From positions 220,505 to 284,504 of the forward strand of contig CAYWOR010000002.1 in NCBI GenBank assembly GCA_964459995.1: a stretch of 64,000 nucleotides of DNA, given 5' to 3'. Made by a program: the position numbers and the translations under genes. Positions 7,377 through 15,702 of this stretch are shown here, piece after piece (position 1 is the first letter of the stretch; every line of letters begins with the position of its first letter). The stretch comes from CAZSHG01 sp964459995 (GTDB lineage: Bacteria > UBP14 > UBA6098). A model generated the notes under the pieces. It searched no databases. It worked only from the letters and a program-made list of their open reading frames with translations, and was not told where the DNA came from.

Positions 7377-10326
7377 TTAGGATAGTTTTGCTGACAATCC
7401 CGCTTTCAACCGCGCGAATTAAGTAAATACCCGACGGCAGTTCAGTGTTGGAAAGGTCCTTCGCCTCCCACAGAGCTATCCCATTTTCAAGTGTAAGTGT
7501 GGATATGCGCCTTCCGTTGAGGTCAAAAATTTCGACCGAGCTATTTCCGGGTGCGTGAATAAGGCATCGCGAGTTGAATGGATTTGGAATCGCAACAGGG
7601 GCGAGTCTCTTCGGCAGGGCGCGCGAGGAAAGCTCTTCGGGGATTTCGAGTGTTGTGTATTGCGATATAGCTTGACCTGCGTTGGTCTGCCAATCTGCAA
7701 GATTATCGCCGGCGACCACCGCAACCGCCCATGTTTGACTCTCCATCGGCGCGAGGTCAAATGGTCCGCTCGAGATTATCAGCGACCAGTCGTCACCCGA
7801 TGAACCGCTTGTGAGCGAGAATAGGCCCATCAGTAAATTCGATTTCACCGTATCGTCCCAACCCATGCCGGTTGGATAAACATGCACGGCATTTTCGACC
7901 ACACTTCCGAAACCGAAATCTTCCAGCCCCACAAGGCCGACATAGCCCGGAAATAGCGGTGAACCGGCGGTTTCCCACATATAACCCCAGTTTTGGGCTG
8001 GCACCCATTGCGCACGGTCATACCAGGTCGGCCCGGATTCGACATGGATGTCGAAATCGGTGTAGAAGCCGATACAGACGTTATTGAACGTTGTCGTGTT
8101 ATAATTTTTGATGAACATTCGATATATGATGAAGTCCTGATTTGCAGTAGCATTGAAGGTGAAACTCTGCTGGATGACTTTGATGAGCGAGTTCGGGTCG
8201 ATATATGCGGTATAATAGCAATCTCCGGCGGGGCAACCGCCAGCGACAGCTTCCATCAGCGGTATAAATTCGCTCGACATTCCATTTTCCCATGTGATAA
8301 CATTATCGTATGCCAAGCGCAAGAAAAATCCGCCGCCGTAGAGGGTCTGTGTGCTGTTATATCGGAATCCGTTGCCGGTAGGCGATGCCGCCGAGGGATT
8401 GAAAAAGCCAAAGCTTCCGAAGTTCGAAATCGTTGTCGAGATGGCCGATGTATTATGATTCGCGACCTGACGAGGATATTGACCAACACTGACCTGAAGG
8501 GTCTCGACATAAGTCTCCGAGGAGGCATAGATTGTAATTTCTATTGACGCGGTATGACCGGGCGGAGTGAAATCGTCTGCGGAGATTATCAAAGGGTCGG
8601 AAGAATTGACTGCGGAAAGCCCGGTTGCGACCGTTCCCCATGATGTCGAGGCATCTATCACGCTGACATAGGGGTCTCCAAGAGCGGAGATGGTTCCTGT
8701 AACGCTCGATGTCGCGCCGAGATTTTTTACCTCGACAACGAGTTTCACATCTTCTCCGGCGTCAAAAACGCCATTACCGCCACCCACTGGAGGCGAATCG
8801 TCCGTATTATGGGATTGAATTCTGATTATCGGGAATGTCGGTATCGGCGTAGAATTGACAAGCGCATAGCAGTTGAGCCTTCCAGCGCCATAGGCTGTGT
8901 CATGGCCGGCAGGGCCTAAATCGAAAGCTGTGTTCCTTAGAAGGATGTCGATTGCCTCGGGTGTGAGTGAGGGATTTTTCGATAATGCAAGGGCAACTCC
9001 CCCAGCCACACATGGCGCCGCGGCACTTGTTCCGCCAAAGGAAGTTGTTATGTTATAATCACTTAGATAGCTCGTGGTTGTGATTTGATTGCCGGGGGCG
9101 CATAATTCGGGTTTCATCAATCCCGGCGGCCAAGGGAAATCGGTATAAGTCCCTGTATTCCAATGAGTTGGACCTCGAGATGAATAACTCATAATGACAT
9201 TCAGCGAGCTTATCGATCCGACAGAAATTATTGCGGTATTAGAACTCGCCCCTGTCTGAGCCGGCGAGGGACACTCGGCTGGCGCGCTGATACTCTGGGG
9301 ACGCGAAATTGTGCCGTCATTGCCCGCAGATGTTACAACCACTATTCCCGCAGAATAAACATCTTCGAGATTCGCTCGAAACCAGTTCTTTAGTGTATTT
9401 GAAGGATCCGACCATCCAAGCGACATCGAAAAAAGATGCGCTCCGTTGTCGATTCCATATTCTATTGCATAAATAACATCTCCCGGCATTCCGCTTCCAC
9501 CTGAGTCTATTACTTTGAGTGCCATAAGCTTAGCTCCAGGTGCAGTGCCGGTGGTTTCTCCCGCCGCCACACCGATCCCAGCTACAATACCGGCGCAGGA
9601 GGTGCCATGGCCGTGGTCGTCCATCGGGTTGCCGTCGCCATTTACAAAATCATAACCGAAAATGTCATCTATATAACCGTTGAAGTCGTCATCCACGCCG
9701 TTGTTAGTCTCGGCAGTATTTTGCCACATATTCGGGGCGAGATCGACATGGGTGTATCTTATGCCCGAATCCAAAATGCCCACAACCACGCCGTTGCCGT
9801 GGAAACCGGCACGCCAAACGCTATCCGCTTTCACCCTGATAACCGACCATGTTGTCGCCATAGGCTCGGTGGGCCTCGTGAAGGGGTTTTGCGAGGGAGG
9901 GTTGTATTGGATAACCTTAACCGGACTATTGTCGATTACACGAAGAACATCCTCTCGCGAGGAAATCTCGCGAACAGCATCGGGAACTGCGCGGAAAGTA
10001 ACGGTTCCGCCAAGATAGGAAGCGCGGATATTCTCGGCCTTTCCCATTGCGGAGAGCGAATACAGATGCCTAAGAACTGAAGCTTGAGCCGATTCGGAGT
10101 GATTGCGAAGAATTTCGACCGCCTTATCGCGCCTATCGGAGCCGGACATATCTTTGCATTGTGCGATTTCATCGTGAAGGCCGGGTCTATCGATTTGAAT
10201 TGCAATCTCCATCATATCTGTAGGAAGTGCGATGCGAAGCTTTTCCTCGAGAACCCGATCGATTTGTGCCGCAAATATTGTGTTTATAATGATTAACGCG
10301 AGGATTGCGGGGATTGTTCTTTTCAT
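7369..10326 (-). CDS. Secreted subtilisin-like (S8) protease with C-terminal sorting domain
   Basis: A 985-residue exported serine protease. The ATG at 10326 is chosen because it gives a signal peptide (MKRTIPAILALIIINTIFAA), has GGAG just upstream and a promoter at 10358-10385; a longer open frame reaches 10488 but lacks these. The triad is visible: D186 (GILDSG), H240 (GHGTSCAG), S434 (GGTSAAAP), with N336 as oxyanion residue. An N-terminal propeptide-like region precedes it. The last 80 residues are an Ig-like tail with NPFNS, VEIFDLNGRRI and LPSGIYLIRA, as in FlgD-like/T9SS type A sorting domains. It is probably a surface or extracellular protease. Confidence 0.93.
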   Translation of the reverse strand: MKRTIPAILALIIINTIFAAQIDRVLEEKLRIALPTDMMEIAIQIDRPGLHDEIAQCKDMSGSDRRDKAVEILRNHSESAQASVLRHLYSLSAMGKAENIRASYLGGTVTFRAVPDAVREISSREDVLRVIDNSPVKVIQYNPPSQNPFTRPTEPMATTWSVIRVKADSVWRAGFHGNGVVVGILDSGIRYTHVDLAPNMWQNTAETNNGVDDDFNGYIDDIFGYDFVNGDGNPMDDHGHGTSCAGIVAGIGVAAGETTGTAPGAKLMALKVIDSGGSGMPGDVIYAIEYGIDNGAHLFSMSLGWSDPSNTLKNWFRANLEDVYSAGIVVVTSAGNDGTISRPQSISAPAECPSPAQTGASSNTAIISVGSISSLNVIMSYSSRGPTHWNTGTYTDFPWPPGLMKPELCAPGNQITTTSYLSDYNITTSFGGTSAAAPCVAGGVALALSKNPSLTPEAIDILLRNTAFDLGPAGHDTAYGAGRLNCYALVNSTPIPTFPIIRIQSHNTDDSPPVGGGNGVFDAGEDVKLVVEVKNLGATSSVTGTISALGDPYVSVIDASTSWGTVATGLSAVNSSDPLIISADDFTPPGHTASIEITIYASSETYVETLQVSVGQYPRQVANHNTSAISTTISNFGSFGFFNPSAASPTGNGFRYNSTQTLYGGGFFLRLAYDNVITWENGMSSEFIPLMEAVAGGCPAGDCYYTAYIDPNSLIKVIQQSFTFNATANQDFIIYRMFIKNYNTTTFNNVCIGFYTDFDIHVESGPTWYDRAQWVPAQNWGYMWETAGSPLFPGYVGLVGLEDFGFGSVVENAVHVYPTGMGWDDTVKSNLLMGLFSLTSGSSGDDWSLIISSGPFDLAPMESQTWAVAVVAGDNLADWQTNAGQAISQYTTLEIPEELSSRALPKRLAPVAIPNPFNSRCLIHAPGNSSVEIFDLNGRRISTLTLENGIALWEAKDLSNTELPSGIYLIRAVESGIVSKTILIR

Positions 10327-10357
10327 TATCGCTCCTAAAAAGTTACAGCTTAGAATA

Positions 10358-10385
10358 AATATAATGATAGAATCAGTCGATGCAA
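10358..10385 (-). promoter_or_regulatory. Predicted sigma-70 promoter of the subtilase gene
   Basis: On the minus strand TTGCAT and TATATT are separated by 16 bases, with the start codon about 32 bases further on. It lies between the membrane-protein gene and the subtilase, supporting the shorter subtilase start. Confidence 0.5.
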
Positions 10386-10484
10386 TTCTAATATGAAACA
10401 GATTCCACTTCTTTCGAGAAGAGGTTTGCGGGGTAAGGCTAAAAGTTATCTGAAACGTTTGACAAATTGGTGAATCGATATTTG

Positions 10485-11354
10485 TCAAGTTTTTATTGCT
10501 TTTATTTTGCGGAAATATTTAATAAAAAAAAGCGTGAACATCGATGAACCAATTAGCTCGGCGCCCTCCTCGATGCCCACTTGAAGCTTGTGGTTCATAG
10601 ATGTCGCGAGAAACATCTCAGCAGAAAATGCGAAAACCCAAATAACAAGTGCTAACGAGCCGAGAATAAGAAGATTTTTGTTTTCGCTAAGTCTCGACCG
10701 TGCGAAGGCGACGAAATATATTACAACAATAATAGCAATTGGCGCAAGTAAAATCGGCCATTCGGGGAGATTCGAGTCGCCGATTCCGCTGTAGAGTCCG
10801 GTCTTTTCGAGATAACGCGGAATTCCGTTGTGGAAGCTTATCAGCTCGTCGATGGAAATGCCCCAGAACACTGCGAGAATAGGAATCCAGCCCCAAACCG
10901 CCTTTTTCTTCGCAGATTTTTCGAAGTCGTATATCGAAAGGACAAACATCCCCCCGGCGAAGAGCAAAATGCTATGGTAGTAAGTTCCGAGATCAGTTTG
11001 CACATCGAGATTCCAGAGAGGGTGGTTGTGGGGTGCGATGAAATGTGCCGCGAGTAAGAAAACGGTCAACCCAGCCAACACTGCTATTATCACGCCGATC
11101 GGTTTGTTTCCGATTCGTTCGCATAAGGCGCGAAATCCGAGACGGTCTTTGGTGAAGATTATGCCTGCGAGAATCAGATAGAGGGCGTAAGCGAAGGGGT
11201 GGTTTGCACGTTCGAGGATGACTTTGTTTCCGAGCATATCCCATCGCCATCCGCCGGTAATCCAAACAGCGATGCCGAGGATGATAAATAAACCCGCGAT
11301 TGAGAAGATAACCGCGCGGGTTTTACGAGATTTGATTTGCCTATTCTTCGGCAC
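10485..11354 (-). CDS. Polytopic membrane protein of unknown function
   Basis: A 289-residue protein starting with GTG, with AGGAAGG a few bases upstream. It is basic at the N-terminus and has about eight hydrophobic segments (around 15-33, 50-66, 84-105, 125-141, 153-167, 198-219, 230-250, 262-278). Possible polar intramembrane residues are the histidines in HFIAPHNHP, the acid pair in ISIDELISFHNG, and EEGAELIGSS near the end. I do not recognise the family. It lies just downstream, in its own reading direction, of the transposase/repeat element, only 23 bases from the repeat edge. Confidence 0.6.
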   Translation of the reverse strand: MPKNRQIKSRKTRAVIFSIAGLFIILGIAVWITGGWRWDMLGNKVILERANHPFAYALYLILAGIIFTKDRLGFRALCERIGNKPIGVIIAVLAGLTVFLLAAHFIAPHNHPLWNLDVQTDLGTYYHSILLFAGGMFVLSIYDFEKSAKKKAVWGWIPILAVFWGISIDELISFHNGIPRYLEKTGLYSGIGDSNLPEWPILLAPIAIIVVIYFVAFARSRLSENKNLLILGSLALVIWVFAFSAEMFLATSMNHKLQVGIEEGAELIGSSMFTLFFIKYFRKIKAIKT

Positions 11355-11377
11355 TAGAACCTTCCTGTTGGTGTCTG

Positions 11378-11520
11378 AAAAGCCAATCCATGGGTTTCGC
11401 TTTTATTCTATTACTATTTCTTCACATCGAAGAGGATTGCTGTGATCGGCCTTTGATTACGGGGAGCACAGCTCCCTCGGAATTTACGTTACACAGCACA
11501 GCTGATGTAACGAGAAAAAC
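11378..11520 (+). repeat. Left 143-bp direct repeat with two REP-like hairpins
   Basis: The repeat begins with AAAAGCCAATCCATGGG and ends with ACGAGAAAAAC. It contains GGGAGC-ACA-GCTCCC (11462-11476) and the hairpin CGTTACA-CAGC-ACA-GCTG-A-TGTAACG (11487-11512), an 11-bp stem with one bulged A and a three-base loop. It differs from the right copy at six of 143 positions. Confidence 0.85.
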
Positions 11521-11525
11521 AGCTC

Positions 11526-11570
11526 TCTCGGAATTTGCGTTACACAGCACAGCTGATGTAACGAGAAAAA
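11526..11570 (+). repeat. Extra copy of the CGTTACA hairpin unit
   Basis: Tandem partial copy of the repeat end: CTCGGAATTT, the CGTTACA/TGTAACG hairpin and the GAGAAAAA tail are all retained in the same orientation. It is followed by TTGCGCAGT-TGC-ACTGCGCAA (11578-11598, 9-bp stem) and GGAGC-TTT-GCTCC (11612-11624), both with three-base loops. Confidence 0.8.
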
Positions 11571-11629
11571 CTTCTCGTTGCGCAGTTGCACTGCGCAATG
11601 GGCTTGTGGGTGGAGCTTTGCTCCGTGTG

Positions 11630-12157
11630 TTAAAGCATATCGATTCCGATTACGCCCTTTCCATTAACATAATTACCAGCGCTGGAATATCTCCAAGCTT
11701 CCGGTACTTCGACAAGCCCTTTCCTTACGGGATTTACATGTATATATTCCGCCTTCTGGAGGAACATCTCACGGCTAATTATCTCTTCAGGATGATATCC
11801 TTCCTGCCAGAGTTGATGAACGCTTCCCTCGTCCCCGCGTCTATTAAAGAATCTCAATTGGTTGATTAACCAGGTTTTATCCTCAGCCTTTATGGCTTCA
11901 ATTATTGCTTTCGCGGTATGGGCTTTGAAATCCCGCATTAGATCCGGCAAACTTGGAGAACTCAAAATTGCGTGAAGATGATTTAACATTATCACATAAG
12001 CATGAATTTTGAGGTCTTTGTTCTCCCTGCAGAACATGAAACTATCGATGATGATATCGAAGTATTTCGCTTCGATGAAAACGGGAATCCACTCAACAGT
12101 GGTCAGTGTTATGAAATGGGGTTTTTGCTTTTCGTAAACTTTGTATCGAGTTCGCAT
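11630..12157 (-). CDS. REP-associated tyrosine transposase (RAYT, Y1/HUH family)
   Basis: A 175-residue single-strand DNA transposase. The HUH metal motif is H60-L-H62 (IMLNHLHAIL) and the nucleophile is probably Y138 in AEYIHVNPVRKGLV, followed by the diagnostic AWRYSSAGNY. Domain length and motifs match the TnpA-REP branch of the IS200/IS605 superfamily. It is read on the minus strand while all flanking hairpin repeats lie in one orientation. Such proteins nick and join REP palindromes; the palindromes here are candidate substrates. All motifs are intact, so the enzyme may be active. Confidence 0.93.
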   Translation of the reverse strand: MRTRYKVYEKQKPHFITLTTVEWIPVFIEAKYFDIIIDSFMFCRENKDLKIHAYVIMLNHLHAILSSPSLPDLMRDFKAHTAKAIIEAIKAEDKTWLINQLRFFNRRGDEGSVHQLWQEGYHPEEIISREMFLQKAEYIHVNPVRKGLVEVPEAWRYSSAGNYVNGKGVIGIDML

Positions 12158-12183
12158 GATCTTTCTAATCTCTCTAATCTCTT

Positions 12184-12247
12184 TCGATTACGTGGAGCAC
12201 AGCTCCCTCGGAATTTACGTTACACAGCAAAGCTGATGTAACGAGAA
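12184..12247 (+). repeat. Partial repeat copy carrying both hairpins
   Basis: It contains CGATTACGT, GGAGC-ACA-GCTCC and the CGTTACA/TGTAACG hairpin with one loop-side change (CAAAGC for CACAGC), directly joined to the right 143-bp repeat. It lies just upstream of the transposase start codon. Confidence 0.8.
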
Positions 12248-12390
12248 AAAAGCCAATCCATGGGTTTCGCTGTTATTCTATTACTATTTCTTCACATCGA
12301 AGAGGATTGCTATGATCGGCTTTCGATTACGTGGAGCACAGCTCCCTCGGAATTTGCGTTACACAGCACAGCTGATGTAACGAGAAAAAC
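12248..12390 (+). repeat. Right 143-bp direct repeat with two REP-like hairpins
   Basis: Same 143-base unit as at 11378-11520 with six substitutions. It carries GGAGC-ACA-GCTCC and the CGTTACA/TGTAACG hairpin. It abuts the truncated VOC gene start at 12391. Confidence 0.85.
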
Positions 12391-12438
12391 AGCAATGTCT
12401 TTTACCGAGAGGCTTACTGAAAAGGCTCCTAATTCCAT
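12391..12438 (-). pseudogene. Truncated start of a VOC-family (glyoxalase-like) gene
   Basis: Downstream of the ATPase B gene an ideal AAGGAG precedes an ATG at 12438, encoding MELGAFSVSLSVKDIA, which closely resembles the beginning of VOC-superfamily proteins (typically M-LG-FSVSL-VKDI). After exactly 16 codons the sequence becomes the right REP repeat and the frame continues into unrelated residues. I find no remainder of the gene on the far side of the element, so a deletion probably went with the insertion. The family call rests on a short stretch. Confidence 0.6.
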
Positions 12439-12466
12439 TGATCTCCTTCTTCGGACATTATCTGGT

Positions 12467-13861
12467 TCACTTACTTTCCGCCTCCTGGGCAAATTTTTCC
12501 AGCTTCTCGTCGAGGAATTTGGCTTTGATACGTTTGAGTTCCCTTCGCGGGAATCTTGCCAAAAGGCGCCAGGAGAGGTCCAGCGTGCCATCGATGTCGC
12601 GGTTTGTGTAATAGCCCTGACCGACATACTCCGCCTCGAAATCCTGAGCGAACCCGAGATAGAGCTTATCGATGTCCGAAAGAGCGGCCTCGCCGAGAAT
12701 GACCGCCAGCTCCTGAGCCTCTTTGCCGCGTGCATAGGCGGCGTAGGTCTGGTTGAAAAGGTCGTCGTGGTCGATGCGGGTTTTGCCCTCGCCGACCCCC
12801 TTCTGCCGAAGTCTTGAGAGGCTGGGCATGACATCGATAGGCGGCGCGACACCCTGTTTGTGAAGCGATGGCGAAAGATAAATCTGCCCCTCGGTAATAT
12901 AGCCGGTGAGGTCGGGAATCGGGTGGGTTTTGTCGCCTTCGGGCATGGTGAGCACCGGAATAAAGGTGATCGAGCCGTTGCGTCCCTTGATTCTGCCGGC
13001 GCGCTCGTAAAGCATCGCCAAGTCTGTGTAGAGGTATCCGGGGAAACCGCGCCTTCCGGGGATTTCCTTACGTGCCGCGGCCACCTCGCGAAGGGCCTCG
13101 CAGTAGTTTGTCATATCGGTGAGGATGACGAGGATGTGCATATCTTTCTCGAAAGCGAGGTATTCCGCAGTGGTCAGAGCGATTCGCGGGGTCGAAATAC
13201 GCTCGATTGCGGGGTCGTTGGCAAGGTTGAGGAATAGGACAGCCCTCTCCAGCGCGCCGGTTTTCTCGAACTCGTTGCGGAAGAACTCGGCTTCCTCGAA
13301 GGTGATGCCCATGGCTCCGAAAACAACGGCGAACGACTCGCCGGAACTTCGGACTTTCGCCTGACGGGCAATCTGCGCCGCGAGAAGATTGTGCGGCAGT
13401 CCGGACGCCGAGAAAATCGGCAATTTCTGGCCGCGAACCAGCGTGTTCAATCCGTCGATTGCGGAGACGCCGGTCTGAATGAACTCGTTGGGAAACTCGC
13501 GGGCAAAGGGGTTAATCGGCGCGCCGTTGATGTCGAGTCGTTTTTCGGGGAGAATCTCCGGGCCGTCGTCGATTGGACGTCCGAAGCCGTCGAAAACGCG
13601 CCCGAGAACATCCTCGGAAAGCCCCATCTCGATTCCGCGCCCGAGGAAGCGGACGCGCGAGCTGTAAACATCGACGCCGTCGGTGCCCTCGAAAAGCTGG
13701 ACGATGGCCTTGTCGCGGTTGACCTCGAGGACTTTGCCTCTGCGCTGGGAGCCGTCGGGAAGGGTGATTTCGACGAGCTCCTCGAAAGTCGCGCCCTCGA
13801 CCCCTTCGACGATGAGAAGCGGCCCTGCGACTTCGGTGATTGTTCGGTATTCTTTCAGCAT
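12467..13861 (-). CDS. atpB: V/A-type ATP synthase subunit B
   Basis: A 464-residue non-catalytic nucleotide-binding subunit of the V1/A1 head. It starts KEYRTITEVAGPLLIVEGV, has the B-type region FIQTGVSAIDGLNTLVRGQKLPIF, and lacks a P-loop lysine (ASGLPHNLLA in its place), which separates B from the catalytic A subunit. Length is normal. It follows the HicBA pair by 18 bases and is separated from the A gene by three inserted genes. Subunit D, which usually follows B, is absent here; a VOC gene stub and the REP/RAYT element occupy that place. Confidence 0.97.
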   Translation of the reverse strand: MLKEYRTITEVAGPLLIVEGVEGATFEELVEITLPDGSQRRGKVLEVNRDKAIVQLFEGTDGVDVYSSRVRFLGRGIEMGLSEDVLGRVFDGFGRPIDDGPEILPEKRLDINGAPINPFAREFPNEFIQTGVSAIDGLNTLVRGQKLPIFSASGLPHNLLAAQIARQAKVRSSGESFAVVFGAMGITFEEAEFFRNEFEKTGALERAVLFLNLANDPAIERISTPRIALTTAEYLAFEKDMHILVILTDMTNYCEALREVAAARKEIPGRRGFPGYLYTDLAMLYERAGRIKGRNGSITFIPVLTMPEGDKTHPIPDLTGYITEGQIYLSPSLHKQGVAPPIDVMPSLSRLRQKGVGEGKTRIDHDDLFNQTYAAYARGKEAQELAVILGEAALSDIDKLYLGFAQDFEAEYVGQGYYTNRDIDGTLDLSWRLLARFPRRELKRIKAKFLDEKLEKFAQEAESK

Positions 13862-13879
13862 TTAAGCCTCCGTTGGTTG

Positions 13880-14098
13880 TTATTTAATAAATTCTTCAAA
13901 ATCGACGCCGATCTGGCGGATAATTGCTCTGACGGTGCCTTTCTTAATATCCTTCTTGGTTTTTGGAACAGGCACGACTTTGCCGTCCTCGTCGCGAACC
14001 CATAACTCATGGGAACCTTTGCCCTGGCGATAGAAACGAAACCCAAATCTCTTCAATCGTTTGGTTAACTCACTATATGACAACGGACTGAGCGGCAT
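13880..14098 (-). CDS. hicA: HicA-type toxin
   Basis: A 72-residue dsRBD-like mRNA interferase. The hallmark catalytic histidine is H30 in GKGSHELW, followed by VPVPKTKKDIKKGTVRAIIRQIG, the usual HicA C-terminus. Its ATG directly follows the HicB stop (TAAATG). Toxin after antitoxin is a common HicBA arrangement. The pair lies between ATPase genes A and B, all in one orientation, so read-through from the ATPase promoter is expected. Confidence 0.88.
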   Translation of the reverse strand: MPLSPLSYSELTKRLKRFGFRFYRQGKGSHELWVRDEDGKVVPVPKTKKDIKKGTVRAIIRQIGVDFEEFIK

Positions 14099-14353
14099 TT
14101 AAACCTCAATAGGGAAAGCTAATGTCAAACCATATTTTTCGGGCAATTCCTCTATCTTTTCGGAAACTGTCTCGCCTCGTTCCTTTCTGTAAGCGAAAAT
14201 CATCTGGATAACGTCGATACAGTTGAAAATAGCTTCCTGAATGGTATTGCCCTCGGCGAAAGCACCGTCGATGTCGGCACATCGGGCAAGGAAGCCGTCG
14301 TCGTTGGGTTCGACCTGAATCGAGAGATAGCTTATCGAGTGTTTTTTGGTCAT
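14099..14353 (-). CDS. hicB: HicB-type antitoxin
   Basis: An 84-residue protein with the degenerate RNase-H-like HicB core: SISYLSIQVEPNDDGFLARCADIDGAFAEGNTIQEA and a following helix FNCIDVIQMIF. No separate DNA-binding domain is visible at the C-terminus, unlike longer HicB proteins, so autoregulation may be weak. It would neutralise the adjacent HicA. It starts 61 bases downstream of the nuclease-RAMA gene; that gap shows nothing else. Confidence 0.85.
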   Translation of the reverse strand: MTKKHSISYLSIQVEPNDDGFLARCADIDGAFAEGNTIQEAIFNCIDVIQMIFAYRKERGETVSEKIEELPEKYGLTLAFPIEV

Positions 14354-14414
14354 GATTGTCTCATTTTGGTTAAATTGATTTGGGGTTCATGGCGTTGGGA
14401 TTTGCTTTGTGTAA

Positions 14415-15671
14415 TTAAATCTCACCTTTGTGTTTTTCAAAGTAATCGCGGCCTTTATCTGTAACTTCCCAGATACCACGCTTCCCGGGATGAACCAATA
14501 ATCCTTCCTTTGCTAAATGAAAGCGTGCCCATTTGATCCATCTTTTCCATCTTACAGGACCGGAGTCCAAGTTTTCATGGTCGGCCTCTGAAAGATTTTT
14601 CTTCATAATTTCGAAGACTCTTTCATCGGCTTCCTTAGGAGTTATCTTTCCCCCGTTTTCGATGATAGCCTTTAAGAGCGGCAATCTATAAGCCTTTTCG
14701 GGCAAGGCTTTATCATTTTCATAGCCTATTGGAAGCTCTTTTCTTTCTATCTTTGCTTGCCCATCAATACTTCCCCGGACTGTCTGGATTGAATCGGCTC
14801 CCCGAACGGGGCTTAGCCTCCAGAAATCCCAGCCGTTCACTGGTTTTCCTCCTCGAACAGCCGAACCAGCACTGCTTGGTGCAGGAAACTTCTCCCCATC
14901 CACCTCCATTGAGCCGTCGGCGAAGAGTTTGGCTTCGTAGCGTTTGCCCTTGTAGGTCGCGTAAACGGGAATTGGGAACTGGGTGTTGCCATTGGAAGGA
15001 AGAGATTCGGGCTTTTTTATTTCTTTGAGCGGAACAGGGGAGGTTTCGGTTGCTTGAGGAACGAAAGTGAACTGCGGCTCGAACCTTAGGGCTTTGACCA
15101 TCTCCGCACCCTCGCGGGCATAAACGGCGGCTTCGATGAGTTTCGGACGGGGGTTCAGCCAGTTGAGCGCTTCACAGACCGAATCCGTTTTGTCCTCGAT
15201 TATAACAACAACCTCGAAAGCTTTCGCGTCGGCCAGCGGTTCGAACACCTCGAACTCGAGAAATTCATATAGTCCTTTCGTTCCGAGGAGCGGGTTCACT
15301 CGTTTTGCCAGCATGGGTTCTTCCTCGATATGCTCTTTGAGCATCGACGCCAATTTTTGCCGTGCGCGATAATTTGCAAAAGCGCTGATAAACTTGCTCA
15401 CCTGTTTCGAGATATGCTCGTAAACAGGATGGCTTGAAAGCTCGACCTCGACCATCACGAAACGTTTTTGTTCCGGATAGAACAAAAAGCCGTCGGGAAT
15501 TGTTCCCTCGCCCAACGCGTTGGCAATTTTTTTCTTGATGTCGAGATAGATCGATTCATCCCCGAAAATTTGCCCTGCATTTTCAACAATCATGCGCTCG
15601 AATTCGTCCTCGCTTTTCGGCGAGTAGCGGCAGTAGCGGATTGCGTCGAGGAGGATTATGTCGTTATTCAT
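14415..15671 (-). CDS. Putative modification-sensing nuclease: PD-(D/E)XK-like, RAMA and Mrr_N-like domains
   Basis: A 418-residue protein I read as three modules. Residues 1-190 have a PD-(D/E)XK-like pattern: IPDGFLF with D60, then VMVEVEL with E75 and E77, although glutamate stands where lysine is usual. Residues 233-287 (YKGKRYEAKLFADGSMEVDG, then SSAGSAVRGGKPVNGWDFWRL) resemble the RAMA domain proposed to recognise modified DNA. Residues 325-412 look like an Mrr N-terminal winged helix (LPLLKAIIENGG, GIWEVTDKGRDYF), here at the C-terminus. It is inserted between ATPase A and B upstream of HicBA. A restriction or defence role is an inference. Confidence 0.6.
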   Translation of the reverse strand: MNNDIILLDAIRYCRYSPKSEDEFERMIVENAGQIFGDESIYLDIKKKIANALGEGTIPDGFLFYPEQKRFVMVEVELSSHPVYEHISKQVSKFISAFANYRARQKLASMLKEHIEEEPMLAKRVNPLLGTKGLYEFLEFEVFEPLADAKAFEVVVIIEDKTDSVCEALNWLNPRPKLIEAAVYAREGAEMVKALRFEPQFTFVPQATETSPVPLKEIKKPESLPSNGNTQFPIPVYATYKGKRYEAKLFADGSMEVDGEKFPAPSSAGSAVRGGKPVNGWDFWRLSPVRGADSIQTVRGSIDGQAKIERKELPIGYENDKALPEKAYRLPLLKAIIENGGKITPKEADERVFEIMKKNLSEADHENLDSGPVRWKRWIKWARFHLAKEGLLVHPGKRGIWEVTDKGRDYFEKHKGEI

Positions 15672-15702
15672 TGGTCTTCCCTTTCCGGAAGGTTGCGTTT
15701 CC

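Larger units (their letters stand above)
11378..12390. mobile_element. REP/RAYT element: transposase gene between 143-bp direct repeats
   Basis: The block consists of a left repeat (11378-11520), an extra hairpin copy (11526-11570), two further triplet-loop hairpins (11578-11598, 11612-11624), a Y1-type transposase gene (11630-12157), a partial repeat (12184-12247) and a right repeat (12248-12390). The two 143-bp repeats differ at six positions and lie in the same orientation. Hairpins next to a HUH transposase match the general plan of REP-associated tyrosine transposases. Its right edge cuts a VOC-family gene. The ends are inferred from repeat limits, not from a known insertion site. Confidence 0.7.

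Noticed and set aside
10327..10488. N-terminal extension of the first subtilase to 10488
   Set aside because: The extension has no signal-peptide character, whereas the ATG at 10326 has GGAG, a promoter just upstream and a proper signal peptide.
11390..11869. Plus-strand open frames across the REP region (11390-11869 and 12260-12817)
   Set aside because: They translate repeat DNA and the reverse of real minus-strand genes, with no family resemblance.
12467..13861. Several long plus-strand open frames opposite the ATPase B and A genes
   Set aside because: They are antisense to clearly conserved genes and reflect codon bias, not coding.
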